Shown: positions 27,616 to 35,861 of the stretch, one piece after another
Position numbering within the stretch: the stretch's first letter is position 1
How the letters are laid out: each line of letters begins with the position of its first letter
Source of the DNA: Chloroflexota bacterium
GTDB taxonomy: Bacteria > Chloroflexota > Anaerolineae > Anaerolineales > Anaerolineaceae
Assembly: GCA_029548365.1 (NCBI GenBank)
Contig: JAKPNN010000019.1
Location: 1-64,000, forward strand
Reading direction: 5' to 3'
Length of the DNA: 64,000 bases
Made by a program: the position numbers and the translations under genes
The notes under the pieces: model-generated
What the model was told of the DNA's origin: nothing
The model's input: the letters and a program-made list of their open reading frames with translations, nothing else
The model's database searches: none

Positions 27616-28464
27616 ATGGTCAATTTTTTCATCGGGATGTTTGTGGGCGTTAGCGTGGCTTACCTGGCCTACCGGGCGCGAGCTCTCAATCGGGGCGGCG
27701 CCGTCGCTGCGGCGGTGCTGGGGACGGTAGTTTTTGGCTTGGCTGGCGCAGGCTGGGCTGTGGTCATGCTGACCTTTTTTGTGTCCTCCAGTCTGCTTTC
27801 GAAGCTGTTTAATGCCAGGAAAGCGGTTACCGGGCCTGATTTTGCGAAGGGGTCCAACCGTGACGCGTGGCAGGTGCTGGCTAACGGCGGGGTGTCCGGG
27901 GCGGCAGCGCTGGCGTATTTTGTTTTGCAGCAGGTCCACCCAGCCGGGGCACTGGCGCCGATCCTGTGGGTGGGGTTTGCTGCCAGCCTGGCTGGCGCCA
28001 ACGCCGATACCTGGGCGACGGAGCTGGGCATGCTCAATCCCCGGCAGCCGCTGCTGCTGACCACCCTGCGTCGTGTTCCCCAAGGCACTTCGGGAGCGGT
28101 CAGCCTGGCAGGGACGCTGGCTGCACTGGTTGGCTCTGCCCTGGTGGGCGGGATGGCTGTCTGGGTGACCGGTATGGGCTGGGCGCCCGCACTGGAAACC
28201 CCACCCTGGAAAGCTCTGGTGGCGATTGCAGTGGGCGGAGTGCTGGGTTCGCTGGTAGATTCCCTGCTGGGTGCCACCTTACAGGCGATCTATTTCTGCC
28301 CGGCCTGTCAAAAAGAGACGGAAAAGCATCCGCAGCACACCTGCGGGGGAAAAACCGTGCACCAGCGCGGGCTGGCGTGGTTGAACAATGATGGGGTCAA
28401 TTTTCTGTGCACACTCAGCGCTGCCCTGGCGGGAGTGATTATATATTTTATGCTTATGATATAA
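27616..28464 (+). CDS. DUF92 (TMEM19-like) integral membrane protein
   Basis: A 282-residue polytopic protein. GGAVAAAVLGTVVFGLAGAGWAVVMLTFF, GANADTWATELGMLNPRQP and the GTSGAVSLAGTLAALVGSALVGG stretch are the conserved DUF92 regions. A cysteine-containing loop near the C terminus (CPACQKETEKHPQHTCGGK) could bind metal. In some organisms DUF92 proteins include phytyl-phosphate kinase-like enzymes (VTE6), but the bacterial function is uncertain. It has a weak ribosome binding site. The stop codon overlaps a TATAAT that may drive the next gene. Confidence 0.8.
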   Translation: MVNFFIGMFVGVSVAYLAYRARALNRGGAVAAAVLGTVVFGLAGAGWAVVMLTFFVSSSLLSKLFNARKAVTGPDFAKGSNRDAWQVLANGGVSGAAALAYFVLQQVHPAGALAPILWVGFAASLAGANADTWATELGMLNPRQPLLLTTLRRVPQGTSGAVSLAGTLAALVGSALVGGMAVWVTGMGWAPALETPPWKALVAIAVGGVLGSLVDSLLGATLQAIYFCPACQKETEKHPQHTCGGKTVHQRGLAWLNNDGVNFLCTLSAALAGVIIYFMLMI

Positions 28465-28508
28465 TGAATTTATAGCAGACATTTCTCAAGTTTTATAAAG
28501 GATTTGTC

Positions 28509-29582
28509 ATGAGAAACACGATTATCGATATCCAGAGCAATATTAAACAAGGAAAATATCAAAGTGAAGCCGCGGTATCTCAAGGGATTGTGCAAAGAAT
28601 TCTAACCAATTTAGGATGGCCAATATTTAATACTACCATCGTAACCCCAGAATATAAGTTGGATACACGACGAGTTGATTTTGCTCTATGTCACCCAGCA
28701 AATAAACCTGTTATTTTTATTGAAATTAAGCAAATTGGTCAAAGTGATGGAGCCGAAAGGCAGTTGTTTGAATATGCTTTTTTATATGGTATTCCTTTTG
28801 CAATTTTAACTGACGGACAAGAATGGCATTTCTTTTTGCCAGCAGAACCCGGAGAAATTTCAGATCGTAGAGTATACAAATTAGATTTTCTGGAGAGAGA
28901 AATCGATGATATTGTCGCAATACTATCTAGGTACCTCAGTTATTCTAACGTTATTTCAGGTAAAGCATTGGATTTTGCAAAAAAGGACTATCGTAGCATT
29001 CATCAGAAACGAGAAGCACAAAAAACCCTTCCTGAAGCATGGAAAAGATTGGTTGATGAAGGTGATGAATTGCTAATCGATTTATTGATCGACAAGGTTG
29101 AAAGCCTGTGTGGTTTTAAAACCAATCCAGATCAAGTTACTGATTTTCTGAGTAACAATCTTGTATTAAAAGAAAACCATGAGTATCCGGTGGTAATTAA
29201 AATTCCGGACCATAAAAAAGAAACAAACAAGGATCCAGTTCCAACTCAGATTGGTTTTGAATTATTTGGAGAATATCATTCTGCAAAAACCGCGAGGGAG
29301 ATAATGTTTCAAGCCCTCAATTTGTTTGCGGATCGAGATGAAACTTTTCTCGATAGGTATGCGAGCTTACCAAAACACGGTAGAACACGTCGTTATATTG
29401 CCAAATCGAGGAGGGAATTAAATCCTCCGAGGCCAGATCTTGCTAAACAATACTCTTATGAATTTCGTAAAGGTTGGTTTGTAGATATTAACCTTTCAAA
29501 AAAATCGATAGATCAAATTCTTAGGTTAGCTTGTCAGATAGCAAATATCAAATATGGAAAAGATTTTGTGGTTTTCATGTGA
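28509..29582 (+). CDS. HsdR_N-type nuclease-like protein, probably horizontally acquired
   Basis: A 357-residue protein that is markedly AT-richer than its neighbours. The N-terminal ~160 residues match the type I restriction HsdR N-terminal PD-(D/E)xK fold: E in YQSEAAVSQGIV, D in TRRVDFAL and ExK in VIFIEIKQI. A tyrosine/acidic linker is followed by a C-terminal domain (about 240-357) with HGRTRRYIAKSRREL and GWFVDINLSKKSIDQILRLA, which I do not recognise with certainty. No HsdM/HsdS or helicase is adjacent. It may be an orphan nuclease or defence gene. A TATAAT at 28460-28465 lies upstream. Confidence 0.75.
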   Translation: MRNTIIDIQSNIKQGKYQSEAAVSQGIVQRILTNLGWPIFNTTIVTPEYKLDTRRVDFALCHPANKPVIFIEIKQIGQSDGAERQLFEYAFLYGIPFAILTDGQEWHFFLPAEPGEISDRRVYKLDFLEREIDDIVAILSRYLSYSNVISGKALDFAKKDYRSIHQKREAQKTLPEAWKRLVDEGDELLIDLLIDKVESLCGFKTNPDQVTDFLSNNLVLKENHEYPVVIKIPDHKKETNKDPVPTQIGFELFGEYHSAKTAREIMFQALNLFADRDETFLDRYASLPKHGRTRRYIAKSRRELNPPRPDLAKQYSYEFRKGWFVDINLSKKSIDQILRLACQIANIKYGKDFVVFM

Positions 29583-29608
29583 AGGCTGCTTGCTGTTCAA
29601 ACGTCGTT

Positions 29609-29652
29609 AGACCGTTATAAAAATTGGGCTAAGCTGTCAGTTCTATCAACAA
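29609..29652 (+). repeat. Partial GACCGTTATAAAA repeat
   Basis: GACCGTTATAAAAATTGGGCTAAGC matches the modules at 10348, 10502 and 12781, then diverges into CTATCAACAATGAGCTAAGAGC. It directly follows the acquired nuclease gene. Confidence 0.6.
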
Positions 29653-29670
29653 TGAGCTAAGAGCTACCAG

Positions 29671-30930
29671 CTATCGAAAGTCCTCTACAGCCTGGTAAAG
29701 TGCCAGCAGGTTTTCCACGGGGATGTTGGCCTGCACGTTGTGAACCGGGTTGAACACAAATCCGCCTCGGCTGCCGAAAGTTTGCATACGTTCTCGCACC
29801 TGGGCGCGCACCGCCTCCGGGGAGCCAAAGGGCAGGGTGGACTGGGTATCCACGCCGCCGCCCCAGAAGGTGACCCGTTCGCCGAATTGTTTGACCAGGG
29901 TGGTGGGGTCCATCGCCGCCGCGGAAGTCTGCACGGGGTTGATAATATCAAAGCCGGCTTCGATAAAATCGGGATAGAGCTTGATCACTGATCCGCAGGA
30001 GTGGATAAAGGTTTTCCAGGTCGTGTTTTCGTGCACCCAGGTGTTGATTATTTTGTGAAAGGGCTGGAACAGGCCGCGGTAGGCTTTAGGAGAAATCAAT
30101 GGTCCGTTTTGGGCGCCAAAATCCGCCCCGCTGACGAATAAAACGCTGACCTTTTCGCCGACCCTGGCGTGGATGCGCTTGAGGTTTTCCAGCCCGATCT
30201 CGCACTGTCCTTCGAACACCCTCCAGATATAATCGCGCCGGGTGATGGTGGACATGTACCATTCGGTCATATCGCGGATACCCGCGGGGTTGGGTAACTG
30301 GACACCCGGAACAAGGGCGATATCGCCGAACCCTGTCCCACCAAAATTCGCAAAAATGGCCTTATCTGTGGCGGTGAACAGCCGCCGGGCTTCCTGTTCG
30401 TAATGCGCCAGGTCAGACTGGGACACCAGCTGGAATTCGGCCAGGTTTTCCGTTGGGTCCAACCGGGCATCATCGATCGGCGGCTGGCGCACGATGGCGT
30501 CAAAATAAAAACCGCCTGCGGGCATGCGTCCGCTGGGGGCAAATGACGGATTGCCCTGCGGGTACATCAGGATGTCGCCGTTGGGTTCAGGTCGGGTGTT
30601 AAAGCCGCCTGGCACCAAAACAGGCGTGCCGTCGAAGAAGGTCCACGGTTTCCAATCCTTGAGGACATAGCCAAACATGCTATCCGGCCCCCACAGGGGC
30701 ACCACATCCACACCCAATGCGTCCAGCAGGTCAGGTTGGATCTCGCCCAGCATCTGGTAGGGTTCGATCACTTTTACGGGCGTTCCAGGAGGGTCCAAAC
30801 CCAGAGCCTGGCGTAATTTGTGCACTGAGCTGACGTGCATTCCCGTCACCGGGCTGCCGCCCAGATCCAGGGGAACCCGGTCGGGCTTCTGGTGGTTGAG
30901 GGTCAGGCTGATCCTTTCGCGAGAATTCAT
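29671..30930 (-). CDS. Uroporphyrinogen decarboxylase (URO-D) family protein
   Basis: A 419-residue TIM-barrel protein of the URO-D superfamily. The N-terminal SRERISLTLNHQKPDRVPLDLGGS is the usual opening. GADFGAQNGPLISPKAYRGLFQPFHKII and FIHSCGSVIKLYPDFIEAGFDIINPVQ are also conserved, the latter carrying the His/Cys that in MtaA/CmuA-type methyltransferases can help bind zinc. It is longer than heme-pathway HemE and has no heme genes around it, so a corrinoid methyltransferase-like or unknown role is more likely. It follows peptidase T by 26 nt. Confidence 0.8.
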   Translation of the reverse strand: MNSRERISLTLNHQKPDRVPLDLGGSPVTGMHVSSVHKLRQALGLDPPGTPVKVIEPYQMLGEIQPDLLDALGVDVVPLWGPDSMFGYVLKDWKPWTFFDGTPVLVPGGFNTRPEPNGDILMYPQGNPSFAPSGRMPAGGFYFDAIVRQPPIDDARLDPTENLAEFQLVSQSDLAHYEQEARRLFTATDKAIFANFGGTGFGDIALVPGVQLPNPAGIRDMTEWYMSTITRRDYIWRVFEGQCEIGLENLKRIHARVGEKVSVLFVSGADFGAQNGPLISPKAYRGLFQPFHKIINTWVHENTTWKTFIHSCGSVIKLYPDFIEAGFDIINPVQTSAAAMDPTTLVKQFGERVTFWGGGVDTQSTLPFGSPEAVRAQVRERMQTFGSRGGFVFNPVHNVQANIPVENLLALYQAVEDFR

Positions 30931-30956
30931 CGTCGAACCTTATTGGAAAACCGTGT

Positions 30957-32186
30957 TTATTCCGTGGCTGCCAGTTCGGCGATCTTCACCAGTACCTCAA
31001 CGGCTTTTTTCATGGCAAAGGTGGGGATGAACTCGTATTTACCATGTGCATAGTGCCCGCCGGTGAACAGGTTGGGGGTCGGCAAGCCCATATACGACAG
31101 GCGGCTGCCGTCCGTCCCACCGCGCACGGGATCAATGATGGGGGTCACGCCCACCGCCTGGATAGCCCGAATGGCGATGTCCATAATCTGCTGATGGGGC
31201 TCCACCTGCTGGCGCATATTGTAGTACTGATCCACAAGTTTGAGATCGATGATCTTTTCGCCATACTTGGCATTGATGTAATCCACGGCTTTTCCAAGGA
31301 GGATCTTTTTCTGTTCAAACCTGGTCCGGTCGTGATCGCGGATAATGTAAATCATGCTGGCTTCCTCAACCGACCCGCCAAACTGGAACAGATGGTAAAA
31401 CCCCTCGTACTTCTCGGTGTGTTCAGGGCGTTCAAAGACCGGTAAAAGCTCATTTAGTTCCATGCCGATCAGAAGGGCGTTGCGCATCTTGAGCTTGGAT
31501 GTGCCGGGATGCACGTTGCGCCCGTGGATGGTCAGCTCGGCGCCGGCGGCGTTGAAGTTTTCGTACTGAACCTGGCCGATCTCACCTCCATCAAGGGTGT
31601 AGGCAAAATCAGCGCCAAAGGCTTCGACGTCAAAATAGTCCACCCCTGCGCCGACCTCTTCATCGGGCGTGAAACCAATTTTGATCGTCCCGTGCTGGAT
31701 CTCGGGATGCTCGAGCAGGTATTCCACGGCAGCCATGATCTCGGCGATGCCGGCTTTGTCATCGGCGCCCAGCAGGGTTGTACCGTCGGTGGTAATCAGG
31801 GTCTTGCCGATGTATTTCTTCAGATCCGGGAATTCTTCCGGGTCCATAAAGATGCCCTTTTCAGCGTTTAATGTGATCACGCCGCCATCATAGTCTTCGA
31901 TGAACTGCGGGTTGACGTCTGTCCCAGACAGGTCCGGGCTGGTATCCATGTGAGCCAGGAAGCCGATCGTCGGCACGTCGCCTCGATCGATGTTGGCTGG
32001 CAGCGTGGCGGTGACGTAGCCGAACCCGTCCATGGCTGCGTCCTCCAGGCCGAGCTCTTGCAGCTCGTCGACCAGCAGACGCGCCAGGTTTAGCTGTTTA
32101 GCGGTGCTGGGGTAGGTTGTGGATTTATGGATCGATTGGGTGTCGATTTTTATGTAGCGGATAAAGCGTTCGATGACGGATTGCAT
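30957..32186 (-). CDS. pepT: Peptidase T (tripeptide aminopeptidase)
   Basis: An M20 family dinuclear zinc aminopeptidase of 409 residues, cleaving the N-terminal residue of tripeptides in the cytosol. GFLAHMDTSPD (zinc His and Asp), LLGADDKAGIAEIMAA (bridging Asp), FTPDEEVGAG (catalytic Glu and ligand) and the C-terminal LFTGGHYAHGKYEF histidine are all in place. The dimerisation domain lies between about residues 210 and 320. It probably shares a transcript with the URO-D family gene downstream. Confidence 0.94.
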   Translation of the reverse strand: MQSVIERFIRYIKIDTQSIHKSTTYPSTAKQLNLARLLVDELQELGLEDAAMDGFGYVTATLPANIDRGDVPTIGFLAHMDTSPDLSGTDVNPQFIEDYDGGVITLNAEKGIFMDPEEFPDLKKYIGKTLITTDGTTLLGADDKAGIAEIMAAVEYLLEHPEIQHGTIKIGFTPDEEVGAGVDYFDVEAFGADFAYTLDGGEIGQVQYENFNAAGAELTIHGRNVHPGTSKLKMRNALLIGMELNELLPVFERPEHTEKYEGFYHLFQFGGSVEEASMIYIIRDHDRTRFEQKKILLGKAVDYINAKYGEKIIDLKLVDQYYNMRQQVEPHQQIMDIAIRAIQAVGVTPIIDPVRGGTDGSRLSYMGLPTPNLFTGGHYAHGKYEFIPTFAMKKAVEVLVKIAELAATE

Positions 32187-32200
32187 GGGGACCTCAATTT

Positions 32201-32280
32201 ATCGTGAATGGTGTGTGGTGAATGGTCATTTGGAATCAGGGGAAACGCCTTTCAAGAGTGAACTGCCCACTACCCACCAC
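32201..32280 (+). repeat. GTGA-rich dispersed repeat between pepT and tupC
   Basis: Contains CGTGAATGGTGTGTGGTGAATGG and CCACTACCCACCACTTA, in the style of the heptamer repeats seen elsewhere. It separates two minus-strand units. Confidence 0.5.
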
Positions 32281-32952
32281 TTATATTTTCCAGTGATCGA
32301 GAAATTCTTGTATGACCGGGTGTTTTGGATGGTGCAGCACGTCTTCGGCTGGGCCCTGCTCAATAACCCTGCCCTCGTCAAGGAACAGAACCTCATCCAC
32401 CAGGCGCAGTGCCTGGGCGGGCGAGTGAGTGGAAAGGATCAGGGTGCAGTTGTTGTCATCGGCGTATTTAAGGAGCGCTTTCTCTATCTGGCTTGTGCCG
32501 CGAATATCTGCTGAGGCAGTGGGTTCATCTAATAAAAGCAGATTGCGCGGTTTGACAATCATGCGCGCCAGAGCCATCCTTTGTGTCTCACCGCCCGAAA
32601 GCTGGTTGCCGTAGGCGTGTTGAAGATGATCCATGCCCACCGCTTTAAGTGCTTCCAACACCTGGTCTTTAGAAACCTGTTCTTTATCCAGTGCGATGGC
32701 TACGTTTTTCTCTACCGAAAACCGGAATGCATAGGGAGATTGCGGCATATAGCCCATGTTATTGGTTGAGGTGCTGGTCACTTCTCCCAAGTCGGGTTTA
32801 AGGATACCTGCCAGGATGCGTAAGAGCGTGGTTTTTCCGCTGCCGTTGACCCCAATCAGGGCATAACGCTTTGTCAGGTCGAACACCAAGTGCGGGATAT
32901 TCAGCACGATGCGCTCATCGTAGACTTTTTTTACGTCCTTCAATACGATCAT
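32281..32952 (-). CDS. tupC: Tungstate ABC transporter ATP-binding protein
   Basis: The ATPase subunit, 223 residues. Walker A is GVNGSGKTTLLR, the signature LSGGETQRMALAR and Walker B LLLLDEPTASAD, followed by the switch histidine in LILSTHSPAQ. The start overlaps the permease stop codon (ATGA), so the two are coupled. The subunit is shorter than the ModC type and lacks the C-terminal mop domain, which suits TupC. The assignment to tungstate depends on the adjacent TupA-like binding protein. Confidence 0.85.
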   Translation of the reverse strand: MIVLKDVKKVYDERIVLNIPHLVFDLTKRYALIGVNGSGKTTLLRILAGILKPDLGEVTSTSTNNMGYMPQSPYAFRFSVEKNVAIALDKEQVSKDQVLEALKAVGMDHLQHAYGNQLSGGETQRMALARMIVKPRNLLLLDEPTASADIRGTSQIEKALLKYADDNNCTLILSTHSPAQALRLVDEVLFLDEGRVIEQGPAEDVLHHPKHPVIQEFLDHWKI

Positions 32953-33632
32953 GCATTCCCCCTTGATTCCAAATAGTTCACAAGTGCATTGATCCCAAAG
33001 GAAATCACCAGCAGAACGATCCCCAGTGAAATGGCGAAGTGAAACTTGCCCATATTGGTCTGCATCATGATGGCTGTTGTCATCACCCGTGTTTTATATT
33101 GCACGTTGCCACCCACGATCTGCACAGCGCCGACCTCGGCAATCGCTCGTCCAAATCCGACCAGTACGGTTGAGACCAATTGACTTCTGCACTCATAGAT
33201 CATCAACCCCATCTGGCGCCAGGTAGAGATACCCACGCCTTGCGCAGTCTCTCGAATGCGCGGTGCGGGGATGGATATGATGGTGGCGGTCAGACCGGTC
33301 ATAATCGGCGTGATCAGAACGACCTGTGCGATCACCATTGCGGTTACAGAGTAAAGGAGTTTTAACGAACCCAAAGGGCCGCTACGAGACAGCATAAGGA
33401 AGACAGCCAGACCCGCCACAACCGGCGGAACACCCATCAGGGTATTGGTAAAGCGCTGAACCCAGTGTTTCCCTTTGAACTCACGGCTGCCGATCAGCGC
33501 CCCCAGTGGGATGCCCACCAGGGATGAGATGCTCGTTGAAATTAAGGACATGCGCAATGTGACCGCGATGATCTGGCGCAGTTCCGGGTTCTCGCCAAAA
33601 AGCAGGTTGATGGCTTTAATTAATCCGTCCAT
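32949..33632 (-). CDS. tupB: Tungstate ABC transporter permease
   Basis: A 227-residue inner-membrane permease with about five or six helices. The ABC-permease EAA-like loop is AQGVGISTWRQMGLMIYEC, followed by GRAIAEVGAVQIVGGN, a motif strongly kept in TupB/WtpB-type permeases. The ribosome binding site is weak. A 10 bp stem-loop lies in the spacer from tupA, consistent with one transcript in which tupA is more abundant than tupBC. Confidence 0.87.
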   Translation of the reverse strand: MDGLIKAINLLFGENPELRQIIAVTLRMSLISTSISSLVGIPLGALIGSREFKGKHWVQRFTNTLMGVPPVVAGLAVFLMLSRSGPLGSLKLLYSVTAMVIAQVVLITPIMTGLTATIISIPAPRIRETAQGVGISTWRQMGLMIYECRSQLVSTVLVGFGRAIAEVGAVQIVGGNVQYKTRVMTTAIMMQTNMGKFHFAISLGIVLLVISFGINALVNYLESRGNA

Positions 33633-33700
33633 GGGGTTGTGGAGAGACCCTTTGATTTATTCTGATTTGCGTGGACTTCAAACCGATATGATTATCGTCA

Positions 33701-33734
33701 GTGAACACGGAGACGCGGTCATCCCCGTGTTCAC
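33701..33734 (-). other. Stem-loop between tupA and tupB
   Basis: GTGAACACGG and CCGTGTTCAC form a perfect 10 bp stem around a 14 nt loop. There is no T run. Such intercistronic hairpins commonly protect the upstream binding-protein mRNA after processing; that role is inferred here. Confidence 0.6.
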
Positions 33735-33748
33735 TTAATCATATTCAA

Positions 33749-34579
33749 TTATCGCATGGAGAAGAAGAGGGGCTCACCATATTCTTCAATGCCGTATTTA
33801 TCGATCAGGTCTAACGCTTTACCAGAAGTTATCCACTCGATGAAGGCTAAGGCGCCCGCATGGTTGGTGTCTTCCCAGCGTTCGGGGGTAATGGCAATTA
33901 AAGAATAGGTGTTTTTCATATCCTCGGCTTCTTCCTTCAGCAAGCTGAGGGAATTATCATGCGCAAGGAAGGTGGCTTTGTCGGAAAGGGTGTAAGCCAA
34001 TTCCTCATCTGCGACGGTCAGCGTCTGACCCATGCCAGCGCCTACACTGATATACCAATCCTCTTCCGCCGGGTCAAAGCCGGCATCTTTCCAGATATTT
34101 TTTTCTTTGACATGCGTTCCGCTGTCATCGCCGCGGCTGACAAACTTTGAGCCGCTATTGGCGATCGCTGCGAACGCCTCGGCCGCTGTGGCAGCGTCCT
34201 TGATGCCTGCCGGGTCATCTGCGGGGCCAACGATGACAAAATAGTTGAACATAAATGGCAGGCGCTCTTCACCAAAGCCTTCACCGATAAAATCCTCTTC
34301 AGAAGACTTGGCATGTACCAGCAGACAGTCTGCATCGCCCGTGCGAGCCTTCTCGATGGCGGCACCGGTTCCCGCTGAAGTAATCTCCAGTTTGTAGCCA
34401 GTGTCAGCCTCAAAATGGGGTTGCAGATAGGGCAGCAGACCTGAATCGTTGACTGAGGTCGTCGTGGAGAGACGGATCACAGGATTCTCGATTTCTGCGG
34501 CTGGTGGGGTCTTTGCTGTGCAGGCGATCAAGCCTAACAGCATCAAACAGGTAAAACAAACGATTAAATACTTTCTCAT
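33749..34579 (-). CDS. tupA: Tungstate-binding lipoprotein of an ABC transporter
   Basis: An extracytoplasmic solute-binding lipoprotein of about 276 residues. The signal peptide MRKYLIVCFTCLMLLGLIAC ends in a lipobox with the lipidated Cys. The mature protein opens with RLSTTTSVNDSGLL, the TTTS oxyanion-binding motif of TupA proteins. VHAKSSEEDF and FNYFVIVGPADDP follow, also typical. The start at 34579 has an AAAGGAG ribosome binding site; the frame opens earlier at 34681. A consensus promoter and a structured leader lie upstream. Confidence 0.88.
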   Translation of the reverse strand: MRKYLIVCFTCLMLLGLIACTAKTPPAAEIENPVIRLSTTTSVNDSGLLPYLQPHFEADTGYKLEITSAGTGAAIEKARTGDADCLLVHAKSSEEDFIGEGFGEERLPFMFNYFVIVGPADDPAGIKDAATAAEAFAAIANSGSKFVSRGDDSGTHVKEKNIWKDAGFDPAEEDWYISVGAGMGQTLTVADEELAYTLSDKATFLAHDNSLSLLKEEAEDMKNTYSLIAITPERWEDTNHAGALAFIEWITSGKALDLIDKYGIEEYGEPLFFSMR

Positions 34580-34717
34580 CTTATTCTCCTTTCCTAATAC
34601 GGGAGGCAACGCGGTTTCCCGCGAAACCCTTGAGCTTTTCCGGCATGTTGGGATTTTACCGGCAAGCTGCCGCTCGTACACCCATGGCTATTTCCGAAGG
34701 GTGCCGAGTCGAAGAAC
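34580..34717 (-). promoter_or_regulatory. Structured 5' leader of tupABC, candidate riboswitch
   Basis: The predicted leader of about 138 nt holds several potential helices: CACCC/GGGTG, GAGC/GCTC enclosing CGGCA/TGCCG, and near the 3' end either GGTTTC/GAAACC or CGCGG-GAAA-CCGCG. A GCCTCCCG segment follows and then the ribosome binding site. The two last helices are mutually exclusive. A molybdenum/tungsten-cofactor (Moco/Tuco) riboswitch is an attractive idea at this gene, but I cannot align it to the family consensus by eye. Confidence 0.4.
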
Positions 34718-34723
34718 AAAGGG

Positions 34724-34752
34724 ATTATAAATGATGAAATGGTATCTGTCAA
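34724..34752 (-). promoter_or_regulatory. Consensus promoter of tupABC
   Basis: A perfect TTGACA (34747-34752) and a perfect TATAAT (34724-34729) are spaced by exactly 17 nt on the minus strand. The rest of the spacer up to mogA (34753-34934) shows only degenerate repeat-like sequence. Confidence 0.85.
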
Positions 34753-34934
34753 ACGGGACGAGGGATAGTTAATAGTTGAGGAGGACGGATGACCGCTGGT
34801 CGCTGTTTGTTTGAAGAGGGGAGTTATTGGCTTAGCGCTTAGAATTTAGTACTGAGAGTATTTAAAAATGAACCACCAGCGATCCGCTTGGCGCCGCATT
34901 CCGTCGCCAGTCATCCGTCCCTTTCACCTGGCAC

Positions 34935-35426
34935 TTATGCGCTATCAGCACATTCGTGGGCGTCGCCGCGCAGGGTTTCCACGGCGTGCTCCAGGGTTGG
35001 CAGGAAGACCTGCACGTTCTCCAGGGCTGCCTTGGGACTGCCGGGAAGGTTGATGATCAGGGTTTTCCCGCGCAGGCCAGCCACTGCACGGGAGAGCATC
35101 GCCCGTGGGGTGATTTCCAGGCTGGCAGCCCGCATGGCTTCAGGGATGCCCGGCACCAGGCGCTCGATTACAGCCAGGGTGGCCTCGGGGGTTACATCCC
35201 GAGGGGAGAAACCGGTACCCCCGCTGGTGAAAATAATATCGTATTCCCCTGCATCAGCTAATTCAATCAATGTTGCTTTGATCACCTTGAATTCATCCGG
35301 GATGATCTGCACCGGGCTGACCCTGGTATGCGGTGACAGCGCTTCTATCAGCGCTGGGCCGGTCTGATCATCACGCAATCCCTGAGAACTTTTATCGCTA
35401 ATAATTAAAATAGCAACATTTATCAC
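34935..35426 (-). CDS. MogA/MoaB family molybdopterin-binding protein
   Basis: A 163-residue protein that probably adenylylates molybdopterin before metal insertion. IIFTSGGTGFSPRDVTPEATLAVIERLVPGIPEAMR is the diagnostic MPT-binding region, with DDQTGPALIEAL ahead of it and LIINLPGSPKAALENV towards the C terminus. The start is GTG at 35426, overlapping the MOSC-gene stop as GTGA. It is the last gene of the moeA-to-mogA run. MogA and MoaB cannot be told apart here. Confidence 0.88.
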   Translation of the reverse strand: MINVAILIISDKSSQGLRDDQTGPALIEALSPHTRVSPVQIIPDEFKVIKATLIELADAGEYDIIFTSGGTGFSPRDVTPEATLAVIERLVPGIPEAMRAASLEITPRAMLSRAVAGLRGKTLIINLPGSPKAALENVQVFLPTLEHAVETLRGDAHECADSA

Positions 35427-35860
35427 GGTAGAATCCTGATCTCATCACCGGCTTGCAGTGTTCCTTCAACAATGACTTTGGCAAAGATGCCCTCTGCGGG
35501 CATCACGCACATGCCAATCTGGCGGTAAACCTGGCAGTGGTGGTGGCATTCTTTGCCAATCTGGGTGACCTCCAGCTCGGCTTCGCCCACCTGCAAGCGA
35601 GTTCCCACCGGCAATGAAAACAGTTCAATATTGATGGTGGTGATATTTTCGGCAAAAATGCCCGGGGTCAAGCCCTTAACGCCCAACGCGGTCATTTTGT
35701 CGATGCTTTCCTGGGCCAGCAAGCTGATCTGCCTGTGCCAGTTTCCGGCGTGTGCGTCGCCCTGGATACCCTGATCGATTTTCAGGCAGATTTGCTCGAC
35801 GGGATGCTTGATCGTGCCTTTTTCCTCGCTGATGTTAACAGCAACCACATGCGGATTCAT
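35423..35860 (-). CDS. Stand-alone MOSC domain protein
   Basis: A 145-residue protein made of one MOSC beta-barrel. DAHAGNWHRQISLLAQESIDKM is the typical segment, followed by FAENITTINIELFSLPVGTRLQVGEAELEVTQIGKECHHHC with the conserved cysteine region that handles sulfur in Moco sulfurases. Its place within a moa/moe operon suggests a role in cofactor sulfuration or maturation. The ATG at 35860 begins 1 nt after the moaA stop, and GGAGG in the last codons of moaA is its ribosome binding site. Confidence 0.85.
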   Translation of the reverse strand: MNPHVVAVNISEEKGTIKHPVEQICLKIDQGIQGDAHAGNWHRQISLLAQESIDKMTALGVKGLTPGIFAENITTINIELFSLPVGTRLQVGEAELEVTQIGKECHHHCQVYRQIGMCVMPAEGIFAKVIVEGTLQAGDEIRILP

Positions 35861-35861
35861 G

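Noticed and set aside
32281-34579. Molybdate (ModABC) rather than tungstate transporter
   Set aside because: The binding protein has the TTTS start of TupA and the ATPase lacks a mop domain. Molybdate as a second substrate cannot be excluded.
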